A DNA stretch of 64,000 nucleotides from Trebouxia sp. TZW2008 (taxonomy: Eukaryota > Chlorophyta > Trebouxiophyceae > Trebouxiales > Trebouxiaceae). The DNA is taken from contig BDIU01000063.1 of the NCBI GenBank assembly GCA_002118135.1, positions 620,439 through 684,438 on the forward strand, read 5' to 3'. The position numbers were made by a program, and so were the translations under genes. The notes under the pieces are model-generated. The model made no database searches, was not told the DNA's origin, and saw only the letters and a program-made list of their open reading frames with translations. Below, one piece after another: positions 1 through 13,041 of the stretch (position 1 is its first letter; each line of letters opens with the position of its first letter).

Positions 1-1
1 A

Positions 2-2270
2 AGAGCAGCGCCTTCTCGGCCATCTTGCAAAGTTGCGATACGTGCAGTAGCTGCCACTGAACGGGAGGCGCCAGCCCAGCAGCTGAGAAAGCCCGCTCCC
101 CATGGACGCCTGTACAACTTCGCAGCAGGACCGGCAGTCCTTCCAGTCGAAGTCCTGGAGGAAGCTCAAGAGGGGCTTTTGAACTGGAAAGGCTCAGGTA
201 CCAGCGTCATGGAAATGAGTCACAGAGGAAAGGAGTTCAGCAGCATCATTCAGCAGGCTGAAGATGATTTGAGAGCACTGCTCAAAATTCCAGACAACTA
301 CCAGGTGTGCAAGCACGACCCATTTATCTGTTTCTTAATCTGTGTTCGTCACTGGGCGCACACGAGGCTTCAGCTGTGGCATGAAGATGCAATTACCATT
401 GTGTATGCAGGTGCTGTTCCTGCAAGGTGGTGCATCAACAGCCTTTGCAGATGTGCCACTCAATCTGAGCCAAGAGGGTGACAGCGTAGATCACATAGTG
501 ACTGGTTCCTGGAGTAAGAAGGCAGCTCAGGAGGCCAAGAAGTACTGCAAAGTCAATGTAGCTGCACAGGGCGACAACAAACACATTCCTGCACATAAGG
601 ACTGGAAGCTTCAGAAGCAGGCCAAATATGTACACTATTGCGACAATGAGACAATTCAGGTGAGCTGTGCATGTTTTGTGACATGGCTCCTTATAGCTGC
701 TGAATATGGCTGCACAATCATCCTATGAAGGACTGCATTTGCTGCCTTCTCTTGCGTAGCAGACCCACTCAATACTCAATGTCTGCAGCGCCCACTGTGT
801 TAAGCAACTTTTCTGTTATCATCCAGTTCTCAATGTGCAAAGCAAGGCAGGCAGTGCTGTGTGCAGTGGGGTGACTTGCTTGATGCATCCATGTACATCT
901 GCACAAACCCAGCCAAAGATGCCACAATGACCAATCAAGCGTCATTGCCTGCAGGGTGTTGAGTTCAAGTCTGTCCCTGATGTTGGTGATGTCCTGTTGG
1001 TGGCTGACATGTCATCCAACTTCTGCTCCAAGCCAGTGGATGTCTCCAAGTATGGCTTGATATATGCTGGCGCCCAGAAGAATATCGGTCCATCAGGCGT
1101 CACAGTCTACATCATCAGGGATGATCTTGTAGGCCATGCCAGGTGAGAAAAATACATGCCTGCAATCATGTACAACATTCACCATTGATCATCCCAGAGT
1201 CCACGCTGCAGCGTTGTCTGGCAATCCTGCTGCACCCCAGAGCTCAAGCATTGCCTTGCTTGATGCCAGTGCCCAACTTTGCATCACTAATACATGCTGC
1301 CTGTCATGCGTCAGCATGTCTCTAGAAGCTCTGGCAGCGGTCAGATCTTCTCTCGTGGCTATTGAGCAGTCGTATCGTGACATCACTAGCTGCTTGTTTG
1401 ATGCTTGTCTTCATGCCGCATAAACACTTTGGGTCACTTGTGTCAAAGCTAAGTGGATATGGCAGGAAAGAGACCCCTGCTGATTCTTGTACTCACAATG
1501 CATCACCATTTTGGGTTACTTGCATCTGAGCTGATGTGGATATGGCAGGAAGGAGACCCCAGCCACTCTAGACTTCAAGGTCATGGAGGGCTCAATGTAC
1601 AACACACCTCCTTGCTGGGCCATCTACATGTGTGGCCTGGTCTTCAACCATATGCTGCGCAATGGTGGCATTGAAGCTATGCAAAAGACCAATGAGGCCA
1701 AAGCCAAGATCCTGTATGACGCCATTGACGGCTCTGATGGGTTCTACGAGAATCCAATCGCCAAGGAGAACCGCTCAAACATGAATGTGCCGTTCACAAT
1801 CCCACGCAGTCAGGAGTTGGAAGCTGTGTTCATCAAGGAGGCGGCAGCAGCTGGCATGGTGAGCGATGCATTGCCTGTTGCAGGCATCTGCCGGCTTTGC
1901 GTGACATGCTTGAAGCATCATTAGTTTGTTCTGCTCCTGAATTGAGCTGTTCCCTTCAGCAGTGCTAGTCCTGAGGAACGACAGATTTACTGCAGTTAAA
2001 AAGCTGCAAGGAGCCTGCGTTCAACTTGCCCTGTGGCTCATCAAGCGTCAATGTGCTTAGGCATGCCATTACTTCTTGCAATTTGCTGCAGCTTATACTG
2101 ACTGGCACAGTATACGCTTGCAGGTCCAACTGAAGGGTCACAGGTCTGTTGGCGGCATGAGGGCCTCAATATACAACTCAATGCCAGTTGAGGGAGTTGA
2201 GCAGCTAGTTGACTTCATGAAGCAATTTCAGGACTCTCATCAGCAGCCACACTGGACACAACCTATGTAA
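2..2270 (+). CDS. PSAT1: Phosphoserine aminotransferase, plastid type (5' truncated by window)
   Basis: Converts 3-phosphohydroxypyruvate plus glutamate to phosphoserine in the PLP-dependent phosphorylated serine pathway, normally in plastids of green plants. Exons: up to 304, 411-659, 955-1142, 1549-1858 and 2124-2270; phases join without a break and end at TAA. The family N-terminus ([13 protein letters not shown]) starts at 107. The same frame stays open to the left edge through an Ala/Arg/Ser-rich stretch that looks like the end of a transit peptide, so the start codon lies outside the window. [19 protein letters not shown] and the [10 protein letters not shown] motif, whose Lys is the expected PLP Schiff-base residue, are clear, as is the C-terminal [14 protein letters not shown] block. 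The 5' edge of the fourth visible exon, with its acceptor, is duplicated about 86 bp upstream (1430-1490). The function is very secure; only the N-terminus is missing. Confidence 0.95.
1430..1580 (+). repeat. Tandem copy of an exon 5' edge and splice acceptor in PSAT intron
   Basis: About 65 bp around the acceptor of the exon starting at 1549 (GTGGATATGGCAGGA followed by GAGACCCC) is repeated about 86 bp upstream, near 1453-1485, with a few mismatches. The upstream copy keeps an AG acceptor and the first coding bases but then diverges. Only the downstream copy continues into the conserved LDFKVMEG sequence, so it is the functional exon. Confidence 0.75.
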
Positions 2271-3440
2271 GCAGTCTCTTGACATGAACAAATGTTGGTC
2301 AAGATGTGGAGTCATAGGCAACGTCAGCGATGTCAGCAATGTCAATGGTCTGGTGGCTTTGCATGTTGTCTGTTGCTGATAGGTAGGGCTAGTGTAGGTC
2401 AATGTGGTTTATTCTAGGAGAATCTCAGGTGTGGCTAGCTTCTGCAATTGTGTTATTTGTTTGTGCTTAATTGGGGTGATAGCTTCTGAGCTTGTTTGTT
2501 GCGCTTCCTGCTTGACCAGCTGTGTTTGTCTATTATCATTGTGTGCTCAACGCAAATCACCAGACGCGCAAAATACTGCAGCAAGAGCCTCAACCTTTGT
2601 TGTGTAGACATGTCTCAATGTTTTGACGCTGACGGTACTCGGTATGATGTTGACATTGACTTGCGTAGTACTGAGTACTGATCATAATTTCGGCTCATAG
2701 CTTGTTTGCAGATTCTCTGTGACAGCTTTGCAATTGCTTCTTCATCACCATGGTGTTCTGAGTTTTTGCGTACTTTGGCTGTCTCAGCATGATCAATCCA
2801 ACAGCCTTGCGCACTTAGTTGCAGAGGCAGACAGCCAAGCTGCTTCGTGATCACTGATCACAAATTTGAGTCAAATCTGCCGCCAATTCCGCGTCATGCG
2901 CAGCACAGCAGCATGCACTCGATCTAACAAGCTTGATCTGAGGAAGGCACTGCGTCCGCTGCAGCCGTGTGCCTCTACTGAGGACAGGCGGTCAGCGCGT
3001 GCACAAGGCGGCCAGCAGCAGCAGCAAAGTCAGCAACTTGATAAGCACGTCTTGCGACCGCAGTCCACGTCATACAAGTTTCAGTGTATCAGACTCTGAC
3101 CGCGTGAACCCGTTGCCCTGCGTTGTCAAGGCAGGTGAGCCTCTCTTAGCGTCATCTTGACGGCCAGCCAGCATAATGAGTGGCAGTGAGGGCTTGCTGT
3201 TTGTTGTGAAGCAACTTGAGCCAGCTTGACTGCCCTCAAGATACCATGATATGTGCACGGCTTCCTGACCAAGAAACACTGCTGTTTCTAAGTCATCTGC
3301 TGCTGCTGTCCACTTCCGTGGGGACCAGTCTGCGTTGTGATAGGCAGCTGTTGCTGACTCAGGTCCTTGTGACGCAGTAGGTGCAAAACATAGCACATAC
3401 CTGCTGGACTGCTCCAGGGTTAAGCTTTGGTCAATAGCCG
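2271..3440. other. Intergenic region, PSAT to expansin-like gene
   Basis: This stretch holds the PSAT 3' region and the promoter and 5' UTR of the next gene on the same strand. Open frames here are short and show no protein family I recognise. I see no RNA gene or mobile element. Confidence 0.5.
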
Positions 3441-6400
3441 ATGCTGTACATCAAAGCTGCACTCTGCTGGGTGTGTATTGCTGCATTCCTCTCATTGGCT
3501 GATGCTGCAACTCTTGGAAACTGGACACAAGGCATTGCTGTGGCAAAAGCTTCTTCAGCTGCAAGCTCTGATCAGGTATATACCTATATATGTCTTTGCT
3601 TAATCGCTTCCTGATTACTGTCAACAGTGGTCATTCTCAGGCATGAGTGAGTATTGCTTGCCTCAGGGTCCTGATGAGGGTGACCTAAGCAATGGCACTT
3701 GTGGGTATGGCTCCCTGCAGCACCAGTGGCCTTTTCTGGGTGGGGCATTCTCAAGCAGCAACAGCGCTCTGAAAACATTGCCAATGAATGGCTGCGGCAC
3801 TTGCTGGGAGGTGCAATGCCTCAGCGCAACTGGGCAGCAGGTATGAGTCTGTACAGAACCACATGGCACCTTTGGGACAGCAAGCTGCCAGCTGCTAGCG
3901 CTATAGCATGTTGCATAAAGCTTGTCATCATCAGAGCTGCTTGGCCAAATGCCACTCACTTTTCAGGTCCCTCATGCCAAAGTCTCAGCTAATGAGTTGC
4001 AGGACTTCTGCAGCTCCACCCTGAGCAACGCCTCTGTGACGGTCAACATGGTTGGCTGGTGCAGCAGCTGCCAGCTGAATGAAGTTGTGCTTGACCCTGA
4101 TTTGCTAGAACTGCTGGCAACCATGCCTGCTCCAAAGATCACGTACCGACAGGTCAGCATCAGACTCTTCTGGTGTTTCACCTGCTGCATGCAAATGTTT
4201 GCGCTTAGGTGCTTCTGTACAACATGTTCTGATGTTGCCGTATATTGTGGCAGACACTTGCGGTTCTTAATTGACAGAAGCTGCATCAGTATCTTGTGGC
4301 CTGCAGGTGGAGTGTCAGCCACCAGATGCAATTGAGGTTGCGGTCACTGAATACAGCATGAACACCAGCAGAATCTCTTTACACTTCAACAATGTGGCTG
4401 GCACTGGCATCTTGCAAGCAGTGCAGATTGGACATGCTGATCAGGTGATATTTCTGATCTTGTAAAGTATCATGTCAGCAAAAGTGTCAACCCAGTTATG
4501 CACACAAAAGTTGCTGCACAGCATCGATAAATTGGCCCTGCTGATTCAAGATACAGCATAGCACCTGACTAGGTTGGCCGTCCTGGGCTAACTCCTGGCC
4601 CATTTGCAGGGAGACAATGACGCATGGCTTGGCATGGAGAACCCTCATGGTGCAACATGGACAGGCATGGTGGCATATTTTGACACTGCTCCTTTTGACA
4701 TCAGGGCAACAAATGCAGCAGGAAAGACTGTTGTCATCAGGCAAGATGCCAATGTTCATGCTTGCTGGAAGCATCTACTGCATTGACTGCATCATGTCAA
4801 ACAAGCTGAACCACTTCCGCCTATCGTTCAGCATGCCACTGCATTGAGATCTGCTGATCCCTTCATGTGGCTGCAGGCAAGCAATACCATTCCATGGCTT
4901 TGTTGGCTCTGTACAGACCAATATGCAGTTCCCATCAACAACAACACCTCAAACAATGGACCCTGCAGCACCTGAGAACAGCTATGCTGTCAGCCCAGCA
5001 CCTGCAAACCCTGCAGTTCAGTCACCTGTCTTGCCAGCTTCATCTGTGACTGCATCTCCTGCACCTGCTGGTGCTGACGTGCATCCACCACCCAATTCTG
5101 CAAATATTACTAGAGCCAACATTGTCAGGCGCCCTGACTCAAAGGCAAACCCACCTTTTCTCAGCCCTTCAAACTCTTCAGATCCAGCAAACTTGCACAC
5201 TCATGGTGCTCAAGCGACACAGCCTTCTCTGGGCCCCACACCTTCACGGTCTCCACAGGCAGGCATTTCGAGGCTTGGCTTGACCCCAGAAGAAAGTATT
5301 GCACCACCCACTACAGCTCCTGCTCTAGCACCACATGGTGTTCCTGCGCCCGCAGCGGCTCCTGGCAATGCTCAGGCCCAAAACATTGTTCAGGAAGACC
5401 CTGGCAAGGACCGCTTGCCTGTCATCGTGCTGGGTGCACTGCTTGGCGCTGTCACTATCGCACTGCTGGCAGGTGTGAATCCAAAATTGCTAGCCTGTGG
5501 TGTTGCATCAACCTTGTTGCACATTCCAGTGAGCAAGCTATCTTTTGATGCGGAACCGCTATGTACTCAATGTCAGAACTAAGTGTCAAGATTGTCTGTG
5601 GCTACACATAACAGCATCTCCTCAAAGATGCTGCATGATGCCCATTTCTGATCTGCATGTGCACAGGTGTGTGTCTTGTGCTTGCTTTGGGAGTTCTTGG
5701 CAGAAGACGCAGGCCGCTGCCGGTTGACAATCAGGCTCACACTAGCTCAGAAAGGCAAGCAGTGACAATGCTTCAGCGATCAGATCCCATGTACTACCTA
5801 CAAGACAGCTTTGGTACTGTCAACTGGAAGAAGAATGCAACATTTGCAGGTGACAATTTTAATGCTGTTGTGCAAGCGTTGCAGCATTCACACCCTTGCC
5901 CTCTACAGTGCTGTCTTGACAGAGTATTGATTGCAATGCTTTCACAACCCTGATTTGCTGCGTTGCTGGTGCAGCTGACTAGATTTGAGCATACAGTGAC
6001 CAAGGTAATGTCACAAATGTGCTGTGCCCTGCAGAAACCAACACTGAACAGGCGCTGAGCACCCATGCGCACACTGGCACCCACACATCACTGGTACGCC
6101 CTGGTTCACCTGCAGCATGCTCTGTTTTTGCTGCACGTCTGACCAGCTGCAATGTGTAGTCAAGCTTTGCAGCTGCCAATGCACCAGTGGTTCTGCATTT
6201 TTATGATTTCTCTCATCCTCCAAAGATGGTCAAGATTGTTGATTGCTTGCGCAGGCTAATGGGACAACAGCTCAGGCTGACAGGTACAATGAAGCATACG
6301 AGCCAGATCTAGAGGAGACCTCTACCCACTATGCTGAACTGCCAGCTGCAACAACCACCGTGCGGAGCAGCCCCCTATCCAACAAGGTAGACCTTCAGAA

Positions 6401-9400
6401 TCTCCATTCAGATTGATACTTTGAACTACTTGTGCTTTGTGTGTTGCATATCAAACATCACGTGTGCTGATCCATTGGATGAATGGACACATGCTCCTCA
6501 GTCCGCCAGTTGTGCCTTCAAACCAGTCATGCCTGCCCCTTCAGTTGTGTGCTCCTAGTATCTTATGTGTTCAATGCAGTGGTGTGAGGGTAATATCTGA
6601 TGCCTGCCCGTTGTGCAGGCTAGCGCAGCAGGTGTAGCAGTGCTGGAGGTGCAGAGGCTGGATACAAGACCAGGCGGCCTGCTCAACCTCAGGTTGCGTC
6701 AAACAGCAGGCGATATCCTGCTGCAGAGCGTGTTAGTGAGGCAAAGCTCTAAGGTGAGCCTGCCTCAGCTGCCATCAAGCTATTCTGGTGCGAACTGCAG
6801 GCTGCTTGACTGCAATTTTTTTTTTTGCAATTGACTTTTGGGCATCACTGCATACTGCTACAGGAAAGACAATCATTGCGTGGGTTCCACACATGTCTTG
6901 AATGTTGTCAAGCAGTACAGCAGACCAACCCCTTGCGCTGCTGAACTGCAGGCGCATTGGCTTCTCATACTTCAGTTGCCCGCCACATCTCTGTGACACG
7001 TGTTATCACATGCCCAAGCAAAGTTGCATTGCTTGCGTTAGCTCACACAGAAGATTGTCTTCAGCTTTGCCATACCAGCACGGACTGAAGCAAATTGTGC
7101 TGTCATAGGGCAAGTTGTGCAGGGGCTGGACTCCTCTTTCCAGAAGCAATGCATCAGCCTGGCACCTGGAAAGCTTCTTTCTGAAACCTCCCTTTGACCT
7201 TTGTGTACAAGGATCTCTAGGAGAGGAGCTTACCCTCAAGTACGTCGCTGCATTGGCTGCGTTCCTGTAACTGCTTTCAGCACAGATCCTGCAGCAGGTG
7301 CTTATCAGCGTTGTCTGCATCCCGCATCTGTCTTGCTGTGTATAATGCATTGTAACATTGTCTTAAAAGCTGCTGCTGAAAAAGTGGGCACCTCCAAGCG
7401 TGCCGAGACCAGCGCCAACGCAAGACAGTCATAGCTGACATCATCATGTGTGATGCAGGCGTGCCATTGTGCAAGGCCAGGCCACAGACATTGTGGTCAG
7501 GCTGACAACAGGAAGAGCAGTCCTGAGGGAGCAGGATGATGTGCTGTCACAGCAGCCTTTGGCTACCAACCCACACTTCTTTAGCCTCAAGGCTCACGAT
7601 CCTGCTTGGCATGAGATTGAGCCCGTGCCCTGCAAGACAAGCCCTATCGCTTCCATTCACCCTACCACCCGTGCTCGAGCCCATGTGAGCATGTTACAGG
7701 TGTTGTGCAAAAGCAGTCGTCTGGTGACCCTCGTCTGCATCATGTGACTGGTACTATTGTATGCAGTCAAAAAGGCTTGTATGCAATGGCTGTCAACACG
7801 TACTAAGAAGACATGAGTCCCTCATGCAACACACTGATACGCCATGATGATGTTGAGCATCAAGCACTGCCACACCTGGCGTAACAGGGAATAGCTGACC
7901 GGCTGTGCTAGCTGAGTGGCAAGGACAGTTGACAGTGCGACTCCAACTGCACATTGCTGCACGCTCCTACTCACTGCTGCACATTGCTGCACACTGCTAC
8001 TCATCGCTATCCAGTTTTGCACACTGCTGCACACCCATCAGCAGCAAGTTTGATGGAGCTCCAATCCTGTTGAGCCTTTGTGAATACGCTGCAGGTGCTG
8101 AACAGCTGGCCATCCTCCACAACACTTGATGCCAATGATGCAATACACGGCGACCTCAGCAGCACCTGGAGCAGCGTACAGCAGTATGCACTGGCTGACA
8201 AGTCAAGCCCAGGCTACATCCCTACTCCAGATGGCATGGACGTGCGCCCCACAAAATGTGAGAGATGCTTATTCCCTCAGTATGGTGCATACCCAGTTTT
8301 TGGGTTGACGCCTGCCTTGGTGTTATGCCACATGCTTGCGACATTGCTGGTGTGCAAGATCATGAACATGACACGCCCCCAACAGAAGGCATGCCATCGT
8401 CATTTCCTGATGACCAGTACTGCATGGTTCAGGTGGCACAGTCAGGCACCAAGCAAAGACCTTCATTTACATGTGTTTGAGACTGTCACTGATACACCCA
8501 CAGCAATGCACGCTGCAGACCTACTGATGCCATATCATTGCTTCCCTATCCAAGACTGACCACTGCCCCTGTAATGCACATAAAAAGGCCTGTACGTTGC
8601 TGACCAATGGTTTGATTTTGCTGCAGCCATGTCCAGGGTCTTTGTCCAAGAGCAAAAGGCATCAATCAGCTCCCAGCGTCTTGCTTTTGCTGACAGCCCT
8701 GTACAGGTGGCATCCACTGCCACGAAGCTGGCCCCTAAATGCAAACCTGTCCTAGCAACTTCAGAACTCATGCAACACTTCCCAGCAATGCACCAGGAGC
8801 AGCAATCGACAGGTCAGTGGCTGCAGCTACTGCATGTGCAATGACACATGCTTACTGCTCAGCAGAACATGGCTTGCACCACATGCTACGTCAACCTCCC
8901 ACAAGAGAATACTGCTGAGAATTGAAATATACGTCAAGTTGCCTTGCTTGCTCATGCACACATGCCCCAGGCAAAATCAAGTTGTGGCTCAGGCTCGCTG
9001 CCAAAGCCATCAAAACCTGTGTGGTTCAACACGAGCTGTCATGCGTGGTATGCAGATGCCAGCAGCATGTGTGAGTCAGACTTCAGTGAGTCAGCCAGCA
9101 CCTTAGAGCTGAACCTACCCAAAGCCTTTGGAGTTCAGTCCCTCACAAGGTTCAACAGTCTTTTCAAGCCAGGAAAAAGTGGCTCAGGTCATGACTGGAG
9201 AGCAGAGCAGCTTGCAGGCAGCTGCATCCCTCAGCCCAGTGCAGCAAGAGGGCAGTACGCCAACTGGGCCTGCCCACCTGATGTTCTTATGGGCTCTGCA
9301 TTCAGCTTCCAGTCAGAGCTACTGGAGACTTACACACCCTCTCTGCATTCAGGTCAGGCAGATATGCAAGCCAAAGGCATATGGCTTTGAAAGCAGCTCC

Positions 9401-9939
9401 TTGAATGTGATAGCAGTCGAGAGCGCTTTGTCTTGCCTTGAATGCATTTCACTTTATTTGTGACTGGCAGTACAACCTGCTGGAGTAATGCCCACATCAT
9501 AAACAAAATATGATGCCCAGTATCTGCCCGTAGAATGGCACGTGCATGCTATGCAGGAGCATACAGCGCTGTTTCAGCTGCTGCGCATGGCACACATCTT
9601 GTGAGGGGAGCAGGCACTGGCGCTCTCAGAGACAACGCACTCTTTGAGGATGCTCAGTCTGAAGCTGAGAGCACAGACACCTGGCCTTTTGACAACATGA
9701 GCATGCACGCTCCAACAGCACTGCAGCACAAACCTCCAAGCCCAGAGGTGGCGCATTCAGCCAGCATTGCCAGTGCAGAATACAAAGTCAACATGCTAGA
9801 AATAGCTGACAGTGCATGGGAGACACTGCATCAAGAGCAGCACATGAGGCGCTTTAGCAACAGCAGTGGCAGCACCACTTGTGACACCTGCTTCATCAGG
9901 CATGTGGGTGATGAGCTCTTTGACAATATTGTCAAGTGA
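3441..9939 (+). CDS. Membrane-anchored expansin-like protein with long C-terminal tail
   Basis: Expansins loosen cell walls without hydrolysis. Predicted exons: 3441-3575, 3667-3840, 3967-4152, 4307-4444, 4610-4740, 4877-5472, 5667-5849, 6271-6386, 6619-6753, 7109-7239, 7459-7699, 8095-8257, 8627-8706, 8971-9352 and 9557-9939, in one frame of about 1058 residues. Residues 1-22 form a signal peptide (hydrophobic core ending LSLADA). A double-psi beta-barrel domain follows, with GTCGYGS and GCGTCWEV and a probable catalytic Asp in EVVLDPDLL. Next is the expansin C-terminal domain (GILQAVQIGHADQ, GATWTGMVAYF, PFDIRATN). A Pro/Ala/Ser-rich stalk leads to a transmembrane segment near residues 430-463 that stops at RRRR. 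The tail of about 590 residues has no domain I recognise. Intron 5 uses a GC donor at 4741. The expansin part is secure; tail exons, especially the edge at 8706 versus 8812, are less so. Confidence 0.8.
7966..8035. repeat. Short tandem repeat of TGCTGCACA-type units in intron
   Basis: Imperfect repeats of about 20 bp built on GCACATTGCTGCACACTGCTAC lie in the intron between expansin exons 11 and 12. No function is apparent. Confidence 0.6.
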
Positions 9940-10965
9940 CACAATTAGACTGGTTTCCATGCACACTGCCCAACAGTAGTCCAATACCTCTGGTCATCTT
10001 CGATCACCTTAGCTCAGGCCTAGATCTCGTAGTAACCACAGCTGTGTCAGCCTCTTCATGTGACATGACATGCAGCCCTGTTTAATGCTATATTCCTGCA
10101 CACGCTTATCACGTGCAAGACTGGAGTGTGCAGCAAGAATGAGCAAGTCTAACTTAGTAAGCTTCAGTACGTCCAGATCTGCTTTGCTGATTGCCACTCT
10201 GTGGACCTAAAGCTGAGCAAAATGGTGAGTGCCTTTGCTGCTAGTTTGTAGTCCGACTACTTTGACGGTCAAAACAATTGACCATGCAGACGGCCCTTCT
10301 CGGGACGATGCACGGTGATGGCTGCATCGCACACGCTCTGTAGGAGAGTCTGCCCAGCGGCATTCTTGTTACAATATGCTAGCAATAGTGGCTCCTTTTT
10401 ATCAACACTTCTATGTTTTGAGCTACACAAACATCAGACTCAGTATTTGCAGCCACTCAGTGAATGCCAGAGGCTCATTGGAGATCATTGCCTTGATGAT
10501 AACATGGCGGAGCAGCCAAAAAGTGCTTGCCAATGGCACCAGAGTGATGTTGCAATCAGCAAATATAGCAAATGAAATGAGTTGCTGCAGCATTAGCCCT
10601 TGTTTTGATATTGCACATTACCGCGCATGTTTCGCAGCACCCAAGGCAGTGACAATAGCCCTGATATAGACATGCCTGCTTGCAATCAAGTACTAGCAGC
10701 CTTTTCACGTTTGTTTATAAGCCAACTCGAGCAGTTTTGGCTGGGTAGGGGCTGACAAAAGAAATGATCTAACAGCAGGAGATGTTGACGCCCTGCCACT
10801 GATTAGCTTCTGTGGTCATTGGGCTGATGCCAAGGCCCAATTTTTGTGACAGGCCTCCAAGTAGGCTATCAACCCAACAGCGCCAGCATTGCATCACATG
10901 CTGCCATACGGAATGTCCACTGTGCTTCCAAATCCAGACCTTAAAACATGTGCTAATTTTAAATT
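9940..10965. other. Convergent 3' intergenic region, expansin-like gene and BUD32
   Basis: This is the space between the stop codons of two converging genes. Short frames on both strands resemble no protein I know. No repeat array or RNA gene stands out. Confidence 0.45.
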
Positions 10966-12527
<1,562 letters not shown>

Positions 12528-13041
12528 GCTTTTGGACTGCTAGCGGCTGACTGCAGCTTATGGCAACTTGACAGAAGTCAGTGACGCAGCTCAAGTGTCA
12601 AGGAGGGTTGGCAGCACGCTTGCGGGCAGCAGAAGCTGCAGGTAGACTGCTGTCTTCAGAGGCAGTCAACAGGGCATGCCAAGTTGACTGGAAATGGCGA
12701 CCAAGGCTGGTGTGCAATGTGCCTGCACCTCTACGATCGATGCCTATGATTTCACGAATGTGACTCGTATTGTCGTGAGAATACACTGCCGCAGCGAAAG
12801 GTATCGCTTGCTCCGTTTAAGCAGACTGCCAACTATGGCTTCGGAGCGCGTCTAGTGCCTGCATGCTTTCTTGCTGTCGATACTACCATTTTGACAGTGA
12901 AAGTCGAAGCGCAGAACATCTTGACCCAGAAGTTGAACACTCAGAACGCGCAAGGTTTGCTTGCGTTGACAGAAGCCGAGAAGTTCAATAGTGACGCCTC
13001 AACACGACACAAGCGCGAGATCACTTGGTCAAACTTCAGTC
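12528..13041. promoter_or_regulatory. Divergent promoter region, BUD32 / SWP73
   Basis: This 514 bp separates the start codons of two diverging genes and must hold both promoters and 5' UTRs. A six-codon upstream ORF (ATG at 12836, TAG soon after) precedes the SWP73 start and could lie in its leader. I see no confident TATA box. Confidence 0.45.

Noticed and set aside
3070..3396. Minus-strand 108-codon frame between PSAT and the expansin-like gene
   Set aside because: It starts at a non-ATG codon, overlaps the expected promoter and leader, and has no recognisable motifs.
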